Shown: positions 53,450 through 62,978, counted from the first letter of the stretch. The stretch is DNA of 64,000 bases from Chitinophagaceae bacterium (GCA_023957575.1 JAMLGU010000001.1:496001-560000); one strand, 5' to 3'. The notes: generated by a model not told the origin, from the sequence alone. A program made the numbers and translations.

Positions 53450-54691
53450 TTAAGATAATAATACTGCCGCTACTGTGCTGTTGCTTGTTTCGTCAATCAA
53501 AATAGCAGAACCCGTGCCATCCAGTTTTTCAAATGGATCATAAACTAAGGGTGCGGCAGTCCTTAATCTTGCTTTTACCACTTCATTCAGCTTCACACTG
53601 TCTGTAACTGCTGTATGTTCCAGTGTGTTTACGTCCACCTTGTATTCAATTTCCTGTATGATGGCCCTTATTAAGCGGCTTTTGTGCTGTAGAAAATACT
53701 TGTTCCCCGGCTGTAAAGGTTTGTTATCCATCCAGCAAAGCAAAACATCTATATTATTTTCTACTTTGGGTAAATTGTCGATGTGTACAAAAGTATCTCC
53801 GCGACTGATGTCTATATCATCAGCAATATGTAAAACAACAGCCTGCGGAGCAAATGCCTCTTCCACTTCCACTCCTGCGATTTCTATTTTAGTGATGGTA
53901 GTTTCAATATCTTGCGGAAGAATTTTTATTTTATCTCCTTTTTTGTAAACCCCATTGATTATTTCGCCTGCATATCCACGGTAGTCGTGAAGTTCTTTTG
54001 TTTGAGGGCGAATGACGTATTGTACCTGAAACCGTGGGTCAGTATGGTTAATGTCATCGGCAACTTCTACTTCTTCCAGAAACTGTAATAAAGGAAGCCC
54101 GTCAAACCAGGGCATTTTTTCACTTTTTTCCACAATATTATCTCCATGTAATGCAGCTATGGGGATATAAGTTACGTTTTGCAGATTGAGTTGTGCCACT
54201 ACTTTATTGTAGTCCGACTTAATTTCATTAAAGCGTTCCTGCCCATAATCTACCATGTCCATCTTATTGATGGCTACTACTATGTGTTTAATCCGAAGTA
54301 GCGATGCGATGATAGAATGGCGGCGGGTTTGTTCGATAACTCCTAACCTTGCATCTATTAAAATAATTATCAAATTGGAGTTGGAAGCCCCGGTTATCAT
54401 ATTGCGGGTATATTGCACATGTCCGGGTGCATCTGCAATAATAAATTTTCTTTTGGGTGTGCTGAAATAGCGATAAGCTACATCAATGGTAATGCCTTGC
54501 TCCCTCTCTGCTCTGAGTCCGTCTGTAAGCAGCGCCAAATCTATTCCATCGGCGTTTTTATTTTTTGACTGTTTTTCAAGGGTTTCCAATTGATCCTGCA
54601 AAATGCTTTTACTGTCGAAAAGCAGGCGGCCTATTAATGTGCTTTTTCCATCGTCCACACTGCCTGCGGTTATAAAACGTAATATGTCCAT
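53450..54691 (-). CDS. cysN: CysN, GTPase subunit of sulphate adenylyltransferase
   Basis: A 413-residue GTPase: P-loop GSVDDGKSTLIGRLL, GITIDVAYRYF, DAPGHVQYTRNM and AINKMDMVD. The kinase domain of the longer CysNC fusion is missing, so this is the N-only form; the next step uses a CysH type that reduces APS directly, so a kinase is not needed. CysD is encoded just upstream, 40 bases away. The pair makes adenosine 5'-phosphosulphate from ATP and sulphate. Confidence 0.95.
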   Translation of the reverse strand: MDILRFITAGSVDDGKSTLIGRLLFDSKSILQDQLETLEKQSKNKNADGIDLALLTDGLRAEREQGITIDVAYRYFSTPKRKFIIADAPGHVQYTRNMITGASNSNLIIILIDARLGVIEQTRRHSIIASLLRIKHIVVAINKMDMVDYGQERFNEIKSDYNKVVAQLNLQNVTYIPIAALHGDNIVEKSEKMPWFDGLPLLQFLEEVEVADDINHTDPRFQVQYVIRPQTKELHDYRGYAGEIINGVYKKGDKIKILPQDIETTITKIEIAGVEVEEAFAPQAVVLHIADDIDISRGDTFVHIDNLPKVENNIDVLLCWMDNKPLQPGNKYFLQHKSRLIRAIIQEIEYKVDVNTLEHTAVTDSVKLNEVVKARLRTAAPLVYDPFEKLDGTGSAILIDETSNSTVAAVLLS

Positions 54692-54731
54692 TAATTTTTT
54701 CTTTTTTGGGATTTATCTGAAAGTCTTATTA

Positions 54732-55640
54732 TTAAAAATATCCTCCTTTCTTTCTGTCTTCCATTGCGGCTTCCGTTACTTTGTCATCAATACGGGTTTC
54801 ACCTCTTTCGGAAATTCGGGTAGCAATTATTTCGTTCACCACCTCATCAAGGGTTTCTGCGTTTGATTCAACCGCCGCCGTGCAGGTCATATCGCCTACG
54901 GTGCGGTAGCGCACCCTCTTGTTCATAATAACATCTGTTTCGTCAATCTGAATATAGTCCGAAACGGCTACTAACTGCCCTTCATGCGCTATCACATCGC
55001 GGTAGTGAGCAAAATAGATGGAAGGCAGGGGGATATTTTCTTTGCGGATATAATTCCACACATCCAGTTCGGTCCAGTTGCTGATGGGGAATACCCTCAC
55101 GTTTTCACCTTTATGGATGCGTCCATTGTATATATTCCAGAGTTCGGGACGTTGGAGTTTTGGTTCCCATTGGCCAAATGCATCACGAACAGAAAAAATT
55201 CTTTCCTTTGCTCTGGCCTTTTCCTCATCACGGCGGGCTCCGCCAATGCAGGCATCAAATTTAAATTCTTCAATGGTATCCAAAAGCGTATGAATCTGCA
55301 GCCAGTTGCGGCTGGCAAATTTACCTTTTGGTTCTGTCAGTTTTCTTTCGCGGATGGAATCTTCCACTTTTCTCACAATAAGTTCTGCACCTAATTCCTT
55401 TACTAAATTATCGCGATAATCCAATGCTTCTTTAAAATTATGCCCGGTATCAATGTGAACCAATGGGAAAGGAAATTTGCCGGGAGCAAAAGCTTTTTTT
55501 GCTAATTGTACCAGCGTTATCGAATCTTTTCCTCCGCTAAAAAGCAGTGCAGGTTTTTCAAACTGAGCTGCTACTTCGCGCATGATATAAATACCTTCTG
55601 CTTCTAATTGCTCTAAGTAATTTAAATAATACTTGTTCAT
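54732..55640 (-). CDS. cysD: CysD, sulphate adenylyltransferase subunit 2
   Basis: ATG 55640 starts the conserved part (YYLNYLEQLEAEGIYIMREV); the longer frame overlaps cysH and is not used. The 302-residue PP-loop protein has LLFSGGKDSITLVQLA, FPLVHIDTGHNFKEALDYRD and VWNYIRKENIPLPSIYFAHY. It catalyses adenylation of sulphate with CysN. The order cysH-cysD-cysN is standard for this pathway. A short gap of 34 bases separates it from cysH. Confidence 0.95.
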   Translation of the reverse strand: MNKYYLNYLEQLEAEGIYIMREVAAQFEKPALLFSGGKDSITLVQLAKKAFAPGKFPFPLVHIDTGHNFKEALDYRDNLVKELGAELIVRKVEDSIRERKLTEPKGKFASRNWLQIHTLLDTIEEFKFDACIGGARRDEEKARAKERIFSVRDAFGQWEPKLQRPELWNIYNGRIHKGENVRVFPISNWTELDVWNYIRKENIPLPSIYFAHYRDVIAHEGQLVAVSDYIQIDETDVIMNKRVRYRTVGDMTCTAAVESNAETLDEVVNEIIATRISERGETRIDDKVTEAAMEDRKKGGYF

Positions 55641-55674
55641 ATTTCTCTTATCTCCTTTTTTAAAGGATGATTTT

Positions 55675-56400
55675 TTATAATTTATTTTCTTCTGTCGCAG
55701 ATTTTGTAGAATGGGAGTGAAGGCCACATTCTTTTTTAGAGGTCTCCCACCACCAGCGTCCTGAGCGGGGGTCTTCGCCCGGCTCAATGGCACGGGTGCA
55801 GGGAGCACAACCGATACTTACAAAACCTTTATCATGTAAGGGATTGTACGGTACATTATGTTCCTTGATGTAATCGAGCATTTCATTGTAAGACCAGTGA
55901 ATCAGTGGATTAAATTTATAAAGCTGATGCGCTTCATCCCACTCTAATATTTTCATGTCGTGTCGGTTGGCCGATTGTTCGCTACGAAGGCCTGTAATCC
56001 ATATTTTGGCTCCTTTTAAAGCCCTGATTAGTGGTTTTACCTTGCGGATATAGCAACATTCCTTACGGTTCTCAACCGATTCGTAAAAACTGTTAATCCC
56101 TTTGGTGTTCACAAATTCTTCAACATCTTTTGCATCGGGAAAATAAACCTGAATATTGATTTTGTACCTGGCATTGGTTCTGTCCAACAGTTCGTAAGTT
56201 TCATTAAAAAGCCTGCCGGTATCTAAGGTAAAAATCCGAACCGGAAGATGATTTTTAGCAATCACATCTGTAAGTACCTGGTCTTCCTGCCCCAATGAGG
56301 TAGAAAAAACAGTTTCCTGCGGAAACCGGTTAGCGACCAGACTAATGGCTTCCGCAAGAGGCGACTGTTCTATTTGTTGTATTTGTTCTTGTGTAAACAT
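55675..56400 (-). CDS. cysH: CysH, Fe-S-type APS reductase
   Basis: The 241-residue protein has the four cluster-binding cysteines of assimilatory APS reductases: Cys115-Cys116 in KECCYIRK and Cys198-Cys201 in GCAPCTR. The catalytic Cys225 lies in KKECGLHSH. The presence of the Cys-Cys/Cys-X2-Cys set indicates APS (not PAPS) as substrate and a [4Fe-4S] cluster, in line with the absence of an APS kinase gene. It links the operon to the SUF system upstream in the window. Confidence 0.95.
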   Translation of the reverse strand: MFTQEQIQQIEQSPLAEAISLVANRFPQETVFSTSLGQEDQVLTDVIAKNHLPVRIFTLDTGRLFNETYELLDRTNARYKINIQVYFPDAKDVEEFVNTKGINSFYESVENRKECCYIRKVKPLIRALKGAKIWITGLRSEQSANRHDMKILEWDEAHQLYKFNPLIHWSYNEMLDYIKEHNVPYNPLHDKGFVSIGCAPCTRAIEPGEDPRSGRWWWETSKKECGLHSHSTKSATEENKL

Positions 56401-56451
56401 TTTATTATCAATTGCTTAGAGTAAATGTGCCTCCATAAGCAAAGCAAAAAC

Positions 56452-57087
56452 CTACAGGTTGGGTTGCGGAGTAAAACGTAAGTAGGGTTTTACTTCTGTT
56501 ACTCCTTTTGGAAATCTTTTTCTGGCATCCTCGGTGCTTACAGCAGGCGGAACAATTACATCTTCGCCCAGCTTCCAGTCGGCCGGTGTGGCCACTGCAC
56601 ATTCTGTACTTACCTGCAATGCATCCAACACTCGCAGTACTTCATAGAAATTTCTTCCGGTAGAAGCAGGATAAATAATCATTAAACGGATTATTTTGTC
56701 GGGGTCAATTACAAACAGCGAACGAACGGTAGCAGTGCTGCTTGCATTAGGATGAATCATGTCGTACAAAGTAGCAATTTTTTTCTCCGGATCTGCCAGA
56801 ATAGGAAAATCTACGGTAGTATTTTGTGTTTCATCAATGTCGCTTCTCCATTTAATATGGTCGTTTAAGCCATCTACACTCACTACCAACACTTTGGTAT
56901 TGCGTTTTGCAAATTCCTCTTTCAGTTGTGCAGTACGTCCCAGTTCTGTAGTGCAAACGGGGGTAAAATCGGCAGGATGCGAAAACAAAATACCCCAGCT
57001 ATCGCCTAAATACTCATGAAAATTAATTTCTCCTTCGGTTGATTGCGCCGTAAAATCGGGGGCAATGTCGCCTAATCTTAATGACAT
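56452..57087 (-). CDS. 1-Cys type peroxiredoxin (Prx6-like)
   Basis: A 211-residue peroxiredoxin: LGDIAPDFTAQSTEGEINFHEY, the peroxidatic Cys45 in SHPADFTPVCTTELG, and the long C-terminal domain of Prx6-type proteins (WKLGEDVIVPP). A further cysteine occurs near residue 158. It is the first gene of the sulphate operon, 51 bases ahead of cysH, which fits the need to keep the reductive sulphur enzymes free from oxidative damage. A promoter element is seen just upstream. Confidence 0.9.
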   Translation of the reverse strand: MSLRLGDIAPDFTAQSTEGEINFHEYLGDSWGILFSHPADFTPVCTTELGRTAQLKEEFAKRNTKVLVVSVDGLNDHIKWRSDIDETQNTTVDFPILADPEKKIATLYDMIHPNASSTATVRSLFVIDPDKIIRLMIIYPASTGRNFYEVLRVLDALQVSTECAVATPADWKLGEDVIVPPAVSTEDARKRFPKGVTEVKPYLRFTPQPNL

Positions 57088-57116
57088 AATGCTATATTAT
57101 TTAAATTTTAAAAATG

Positions 57117-57124
57117 CAAAGGTA
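57117..57124 (-). promoter_or_regulatory. -7 promoter element of the peroxiredoxin-cys operon
   Basis: The minus strand reads TACCTTTG, a full match to TAnnTTTG, 29 bases before the peroxiredoxin start. A TTTG 13-14 bases further upstream is nearer than the usual spacing, so the -33 half is uncertain. Confidence 0.5.
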
Positions 57125-57486
57125 AAAAATTGCTGTCAAACGGTATGATTGGCGCTATAACCGAACATTTCCGGTTTGAAAGCCTGGCAAGGTACGAAAA
57201 GAAACACTGAGAAAAAAGCCGCTTTGGAGTTCTGGAATAACGCCAGATTCTCTTATTTTAATTCATTAATAATCAATTTCTTATGTATTAACTTTCGAAA
57301 ATTTCGGAATATAGTAATAGCCGGGTGATTTGGCATTTTGAACGAATGGTTGCGTTTAGCCCACATTCGTAAATAAAACAATGCAGGAAATTTGTATGAA
57401 AAATAGAAGAATTATAGAAAAATTCAGTCAGAAATTACCCGATTTTCAGTTCAAGACCGACTGTAGAAGGCGCCATGGTGTGATAT
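57125..57486. other. Intergenic region between the cys operon and the insertion sequence
   Basis: About 360 bases. A 30-codon frame starting at ATG 57396 runs to the left end of the insertion sequence, but it has no recognisable domain and is not called. No RNA structure or repeat was seen. It may include remains of a gene split by the insertion. Confidence 0.5.
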
Positions 57487-59115
57487 AATTAGAGTTTGTC
57501 TATAAATGATAAATTATTGACAGTCAGTATATTGTGGCATAATTATTGTGATTTGAGAGGGTATGAAAATGAATTTGTTTGAGCCGCTGCGTTTAAAGTT
57601 TGAGAAGCCTGATTGGGCCAGAAATCCCGAGTTTGGGCTATTGGATACCGTGTTAGAGCGGCATCCGGAGTTGATCAAAATAGCAAGAAGCAGATGTGCT
57701 TCGGGGTTGTTTGCAAAGTGAATTTGGCCGTCAAGATATGCCCAGTGTAGAGCAGATTGTTCGTGCAGCGATCTATAAAGAGATGAAGGGGTTGGATTAC
57801 AGGGAGTTGGAATATGCTCAAAGCGACTCCCGTATTTGTGAGCAGTTTGTAAAGCTTGATAACCGCCACCCGTTTGCTTTCAGGTATTCCAGAAATATAT
57901 TTCAAAGATAAGTGAAGACAGCCTGCAACAGATATTGGTATCATTGAACAAGATAGCTATCAGCGAAGGATTGGAAGATATTAAACAGCTACGCCAGGAT
58001 AGCACCGTTGTTGAAACAAACATACATTACCCCACTAATAACTCGTTGGTCTGGGACTGTATCAAAGAAAGCCACCGGCTGCTCTCACAGTTAGCAGAAA
58101 GTGAAAGATTTGGATTACAGAAATTATACCAAAGATGCGAAAAGAACATTTTTCAAGATTAACATCACCAGGAATGGAGATAAGCGTATAGACCTGTTCA
58201 ACAAGCAATTAATAACATTTACAAAATGTATTAATCAGGTGGCTAATGCGGTAAAAAAAAGCCATGTTATAGTATGAGCGCCTTCTTCATAACAGGGGAA
58301 TTGGAAAATCTGTTGCCGCTGATGGAAAAGTGCATGATATTACCTGGCGCAAACAGATCAATGGCGAGACAGTGTCCAATGATGAAAAAATATTTTCTAT
58401 CTATGAGCAGCATACTGACATTATAGTAAAAGGGCAAAGGGAAGTTCAGTTTGGTCACAAGATAAACCTGACAAGCGGCAAAAGCAGTTTGATATTGAGT
58501 TGTGAGGTATTGAAGGGCAATCCATCCGATAGCACACTGTATCAAAGCACCATCAATAAAATAGAGCGTGATTATCAAATCGTACCCCGTGATAGCGTAA
58601 CCGATGGTGGGTATGCCTCCAAAGACAATGCGGAATATGCGCAAGGAAAAGGAATCGTAAATATTGTTTTCAATAAGATCGTAGGCAGCCTGAAAAATGT
58701 AGTGAGTTCCAAAATATGGAGACCCGTTTGAAGAAATGGCGCAGTGGCATAGAAGCGGTGATTTCAAATTTGAAAGAGGCTACCAGTTATTCAGGTGCAA
58801 CTGAAGGGAGAAGCACATTTTAAGCAAAAGGTATTATGGAGCGTGATCGCCTACAATATCCGGGTGATGACAGCCGCAGTGGTGGCTCAGCTATAAAAGA
58901 TATATCGGACGATAAGCTAAAAATGCAAAGATGCAAGGCGGAGCTATGCGCTGAAAGTGCCGAAAATGCTGCCTTTGAGCCATTTTTACCTGAAAAAAAT
59001 ACTCAACGATGAAAGGAAGATCGTTATCGACTAAATGAAGACCGGAAAATAGAACGAATATTAATATATACTAATGCGTTTTAGAAATCGCTTACTTTAT
59101 GGACAGACACTAATT
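57487..59115 (+). mobile_element. Decayed insertion sequence with terminal inverted repeats
   Basis: The left end (57487-57510) reads AATTAGAGTTTGTCTATAAA and the reverse complement of the right end (59115-59096) reads AATTAGTGTCTGTCCATAAA; the two match at 17 of 20 positions. Between them is a transposase gene broken into several frames. The flanking AATT may be a 4-base target duplication or part of the repeat; because AATT is palindromic this cannot be decided. The element length is about 1.6 kb. Confidence 0.85.
57563..58896 (+). pseudogene. Frameshifted DDE transposase
   Basis: The reading frame can be followed in pieces: ATG 57563 to TGA 57719 (LFEPLRLKFEKPDWARN), a second frame from about 57696 (DMPSVEQIVRAAIYKEMKGL), a third from about 57900 (ILVSLNKIAISEGLEDIKQL, with the first catalytic Asp in LRQDSTVVETNIHY), later frames with the second Asp in SVTDGGYASKD, and a C-terminal end VLWSVIAYNIRVMTAAVVAQ up to TAA 58896. 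At least four shifts and one stop separate them. The pattern is that of DDE transposases with an N-terminal DUF772-type domain (IS5/ISNCY/IS1182-like); the exact IS family is not certain. The gene cannot be functional. Confidence 0.85.
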
Positions 59116-59261
59116 AAAAAACTTGCTTCTTTTTTTACTTTTAAGCGCTACATATTTACCAGACACAATTTTTTTTATGGCCGACCCAACGATCAAAAAG
59201 GTTATTGCTAAATACTTATTATTCTGTCAATTTTTATTCCTTATTGCTTAAACCCATTTGT

Positions 59262-59912
59262 TTAACCGATTGCGTTAAAGAATTCCTTCAGCTTTTGGGA
59301 ATCTAATTTGCCGTTAGTCCTCACGCTGCTGCAGAGGTCCAGGCCAAAAGGGCCGACAGCCTCAATGGCTTGCCTGACATTATCTTTGTTGAGACCGCCG
59401 GCCAGAAACAATGGAATAGAAATAGATTTCCTGATTTTCCGGCTCAACTCCCAGTTGTGGGTACGCCCGGTGCCGCCTAATTCCTTCACAGGCAAATTAG
59501 GATTACCACTATCCAACAGGAGGGCATTCACAAACCCGGAAACTTCAATAGCTTCTTTTACTGATTGCTCGTCAATCACATGAATGACCTGTACTAATTT
59601 TACATGAGGCAATTCATTTTTGAGCAAATCATATTCACGGTTTTCCAGTTCATCCACAATCTGGATGGTCGTGGTTTGTGTTTTTTTGTGATGCGCAATG
59701 ATGTTTTCTGCCTTTGTTTCGCTCGTGAGCAGAAAAGTAGCAATCGGCGGCGGAACCGATTTGGCAATATCATAAATAAGCTCATCGCCGATAACACCAG
59801 GCCCGCTGGGCATGTGCCCCACCAGGCCCAATGCCGAAGCGCCGTATTCAACAGCTGTCTTTGCCTCTTCGATGCTGCTGATGCAACATATTTTAACTCT
59901 TGGTTTTGTCAT
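59262..59912 (-). CDS. Divergent TrpF-like (phosphoribosylanthranilate isomerase) protein
   Basis: A 216-residue TIM-barrel protein with RVKICCISSIEEAKTAVEYG at the N-terminus, FVNALLLDSGNP, ELGGTGRTHNWELSRKI and LFLAGGLNKDNVRQAIEAVG, all matching TrpF. The usual KICGIT has become KICCIS, and the usual SPR phosphate-loop after strand 2 is replaced by MPSGPGVI. It is not in a trp operon. It may be a second, specialised isomerase rather than the tryptophan enzyme. A CDF transporter gene lies directly upstream. Confidence 0.75.
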   Translation of the reverse strand: MTKPRVKICCISSIEEAKTAVEYGASALGLVGHMPSGPGVIGDELIYDIAKSVPPPIATFLLTSETKAENIIAHHKKTQTTTIQIVDELENREYDLLKNELPHVKLVQVIHVIDEQSVKEAIEVSGFVNALLLDSGNPNLPVKELGGTGRTHNWELSRKIRKSISIPLFLAGGLNKDNVRQAIEAVGPFGLDLCSSVRTNGKLDSQKLKEFFNAIG

Positions 59913-59930
59913 AAAAAAAACTTAATAATT

Positions 59931-60938
59931 TTAACCATTCTCCCCTTTCGGAGTATTATGCTTTTCGTTTTGTACCACGTTTTCGAGTGTCCATTCAATT
60001 CGTTTTTCAAATGGGCTTTTGCGGTATGCGCAATTACTTTTTGTGCAAATGGGACATTGAAATTCGGTGCAACCATCGAGGTGGACAAATAGTTCAAGGC
60101 TTTCGCCAAATTTTTCTTTATTGAGTTTGGTGAGAATTTCCATTTCCTCATGTGCTTCATTTACCGTAAAATACCAAGGTACGGTAAGATGGCAATCTAC
60201 ATGCAATACACTGCCGTATTTTATTACTCTTAAATTGTGGATATCTACCCAGTTTTCTCGCCTGCGGCTATTTACCTTCTCTATCATGGATTGTAAGAGC
60301 TGGCTGTCAGCTTCATCCATAATTCCCGCTACCGACTTTCGGATGATGGTGTAGGCAACATACACAATAAATCCGCCCAGAATAATGGCTACAATGGAAT
60401 CTATCCAAAATAACTTTGTGAAATACAGCAAGGTTAACCCCAAAATTACGCCCAGAGTGGAATAAGTGTCGGTTTGTAAGTGTTTTCCACTGGTTTCGAG
60501 TGCAACTGAATGGTTTTTTTTCCCTTTTATTACACAGTAAGTACCTACACCGTAATTGATAACAGCAGTTATTGAAATCAAGATAATACCCAGGTCCAAC
60601 CTTTCAATCTGGCTGGGAATCATCAACTTATAGATGGCTTTATACAGGATAACAGTGCCTGCAATGCCGATCATGGTTCCTTCTATGGCGGCAGATAAGA
60701 ATTCGGCTTTGCCATGTCCGTAAGGGTGGTTGATATCTCGCGGCAGTGAAGAAATGTATAAACTATACAACCCGATAAAACCGGCTATCACATTCACAAT
60801 GCTTTCAAGGGCATCCGTTAAAATTGAAACCGATGATGTAAAATAATATGCAATGAATTTTATTATCAGTAAGATTACTGAAACCGAAACCACCCATTTT
60901 TGAATTTGAAGATTTTGCTTTGATTCAACTGCCTGCAT
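59931..60938 (-). CDS. CDF-family cation transporter with cysteine-rich tail
   Basis: A 335-residue protein with six predicted membrane segments and CDF hallmarks: TDALESIVNVIAGFIGLYSL, HPYGHGKAEFLSAAIEG and HLQTDTYSTLGVILGL. The cytoplasmic C-terminal domain ends with a cysteine-rich stretch (DGCTEFQCPICTKSNCAYRK) that could bind metal. It exports divalent cations such as zinc, iron or manganese; the specific metal is not predictable by eye. The TrpF-like gene follows after 18 bases. Confidence 0.88.
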   Translation of the reverse strand: MQAVESKQNLQIQKWVVSVSVILLIIKFIAYYFTSSVSILTDALESIVNVIAGFIGLYSLYISSLPRDINHPYGHGKAEFLSAAIEGTMIGIAGTVILYKAIYKLMIPSQIERLDLGIILISITAVINYGVGTYCVIKGKKNHSVALETSGKHLQTDTYSTLGVILGLTLLYFTKLFWIDSIVAIILGGFIVYVAYTIIRKSVAGIMDEADSQLLQSMIEKVNSRRRENWVDIHNLRVIKYGSVLHVDCHLTVPWYFTVNEAHEEMEILTKLNKEKFGESLELFVHLDGCTEFQCPICTKSNCAYRKSPFEKRIEWTLENVVQNEKHNTPKGENG

Positions 60939-60956
60939 TATATTGAATTAACAAAC

Positions 60957-62789
60957 TTATTTGTTTTCGGTTTTCTCTTTGATGCCCAGTTTTTTTCTGA
61001 CGGCCCGTTTTAACCTGGTATAGAACTCTTTGCTAAACAAATTGGAGTCGTGCATTGCCTTGTAGGTTAAGAACACACCTATGGGCACCAATACGTAAGT
61101 TGCCAGCCACATTCCATTGAAGGGCGACATTTCGTCTTCTTTTGCTAATTTTTCGCCGCGTGTGGACACAAAGTAAAAAATCATAAAGAATACAATGGCA
61201 AAAATAAGTGGCGTACCCAATCCTCCTTTTCGGATAATGGAACCCAAGGGAGCGCCAATCATAAACAAAACAATACAGGCAATAGCCAAAGATATTTTTC
61301 GGTGCCACTCTATTTTATAGCGCCTGATATCTTTTTCCTGTTCATATATTGAGGAAGAACTCATTTCAATATTGCTCTTCATCGAGTTGATGACAGACAA
61401 AGCTCTTTGATTTAAGTCGCTTCTTGCACTATCCGGAAGTATGGCTTCAAAATTTTTATCAGTTTTTCCTGGGATAATATCAACTTTTTTTCCAATTGCT
61501 TTTTCAACCTTTTTTTCTTCCTTTTTGGGCTCAGGTTTCTTTACCTCTATAGGCGGCGCTTTTTGTTCGGTGGCTGATGGTGTAGCGCCTCCTTGTTTGG
61601 CTTGAATAGCTTTTTGAATTGAATCATTCATCAAACTGTCTGCCAGAAATGCTTTACGATTTTCAATACTGTCTTTAATTCTTTTTACTGTTTCAATACT
61701 GTCTTTAATGAATTTTTTCCTGGCTTCTACCGAATCCTTCTTTCTGGTTTCTTCCCAGCCTTTTATTGCCAATTGAATACTATCGGCTGTAGGTACAGCA
61801 ATTTTTCGGTCAAACTTCTTAATACCCAGGTAATCAGCAGTGTTTTTTCTGTAATTGAAAACAGAATCCGGAATTTTGGCATTTGTTACACTATCCTTAT
61901 AAACCAACAATCCCAAACTATTCCAAATACCTCTGTTGAATCGTTCTCTGTCGGCAATCGTAAATTTGCTCATTGAGTCAATGACCTTGTCCAGTTGTCT
62001 CATGTTTAACACATCCCGATTGTCATGGTTATTGCTATCAGCCGTAGTTTTAAAATCGAATACACTGATGTCGAACTGCTTTTTATATTCTTTAAAGCCA
62101 AGTCGTACATAGTCGGTATTCAACGAATCGGAGGGGTAGCCCCGTTCTTCGTATCGCCATCCGTTTTTAAGATAAAAATCCAGAAAACGCCTGTCCGAAG
62201 AAGGCTTCATGATACCGCTTTTGGCTACAATAAACCGATCCTGAAGAACATTATTTTGCTCAAAAACAATCACATCATGAATAATACTGTCATTTTCCTT
62301 TTTCCCTATTTTTATGGCAAAACCATCAATTTTATCATAAAAAACACCTTCTTTTATTGCAAATGCCGGCTTTGCCAGTACAACATCGGCCAGTAGGGTA
62401 CGCTGTTTCAAATACGCAACCGGTATGACATAATTTGAAAACAAAAAAGCGCCAATACTGATAATAACTGCCACAAAAAACAATGGCCTCATAAACCGGA
62501 GCAATGAAATGCCCGATGATTTAATGGCTACGAGTTCAAAAGTTTCGCCCAGGTTTCCAAATGTCATTAAAGAAGACAATAAAACGGACAATGGTAATGC
62601 TAGAGGGATAAGTGTGGCGCTCAGATACAATATGAATTTGAAAATGGTGGATGTGTCCACTCCTTTGCCCACAAAATCATCAATCCATAACCAAAAAAAC
62701 TGCATTATCAATACAAATACTGTAATGAAGAAAATAGCCACAAATGGCCCTATAAATGATTTTATAATTAGTTTATCTAATTTCTTCAA
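60957..62789 (-). CDS. LptF/LptG family permease of lipopolysaccharide export
   Basis: A 610-residue protein, start TTG. Three N-terminal membrane segments (residues 12-30, 52-75, 103-123), a large periplasmic part, and three C-terminal segments (from about residue 498) give the YjgP/YjgQ plan; GNLGETFELVAIKSSGISLL is the conserved coupling region. The periplasmic insert contains an 11-residue-like repeat around residues 350-395 (KKDSVEARKKF, IKDSIETVKR, IKDSIENRKAF) and a Lys/Glu/Pro-rich linker. It works with LptB and LptC in LPS transport. It is followed by the CDF gene 18 bases away. Confidence 0.88.
   Translation of the reverse strand: MKKLDKLIIKSFIGPFVAIFFITVFVLIMQFFWLWIDDFVGKGVDTSTIFKFILYLSATLIPLALPLSVLLSSLMTFGNLGETFELVAIKSSGISLLRFMRPLFFVAVIISIGAFLFSNYVIPVAYLKQRTLLADVVLAKPAFAIKEGVFYDKIDGFAIKIGKKENDSIIHDVIVFEQNNVLQDRFIVAKSGIMKPSSDRRFLDFYLKNGWRYEERGYPSDSLNTDYVRLGFKEYKKQFDISVFDFKTTADSNNHDNRDVLNMRQLDKVIDSMSKFTIADRERFNRGIWNSLGLLVYKDSVTNAKIPDSVFNYRKNTADYLGIKKFDRKIAVPTADSIQLAIKGWEETRKKDSVEARKKFIKDSIETVKRIKDSIENRKAFLADSLMNDSIQKAIQAKQGGATPSATEQKAPPIEVKKPEPKKEEKKVEKAIGKKVDIIPGKTDKNFEAILPDSARSDLNQRALSVINSMKSNIEMSSSSIYEQEKDIRRYKIEWHRKISLAIACIVLFMIGAPLGSIIRKGGLGTPLIFAIVFFMIFYFVSTRGEKLAKEDEMSPFNGMWLATYVLVPIGVFLTYKAMHDSNLFSKEFYTRLKRAVRKKLGIKEKTENK
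61661..61709. repeat. 19-base direct repeat inside the LptF/G gene
   Basis: TTTCAATACTGTCTTTAAT occurs at 61661-61679 and again at 61691-61709, 30 bases apart, coding for the IKDSIE phrases of the periplasmic insert. It shows that the insert grew by internal duplication. Confidence 0.85.
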
Positions 62790-62919
62790 TTGTTGGTAAT
62801 GAGTTTATTCTATTAATATTTAATGTGTTATTTGGTCAAATTTTTTGAATAATCTGCAAATAACGCAATACTGAGTTTAAGAAACAAAATTAAAGTATTA
62901 AAGATTTGAGAAATAAAAA

Positions 62920-62951
62920 ACCTCACAGGCTAAGATGTAGCGCTATGAGGT
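62920..62951 (-). terminator. Terminator downstream of the START-like gene
   Basis: On the minus strand ACCTCATAG (62951-62943) pairs with CTGTGAGGT (62928-62920) with one wobble, extended by an inner GCTA/TAGC stem, and T-rich sequence follows. It ends the minus-strand transcript of the START-like gene. Confidence 0.85.
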
Positions 62952-62978
62952 CAAATAATATTAAGACTTATAGGAAAA

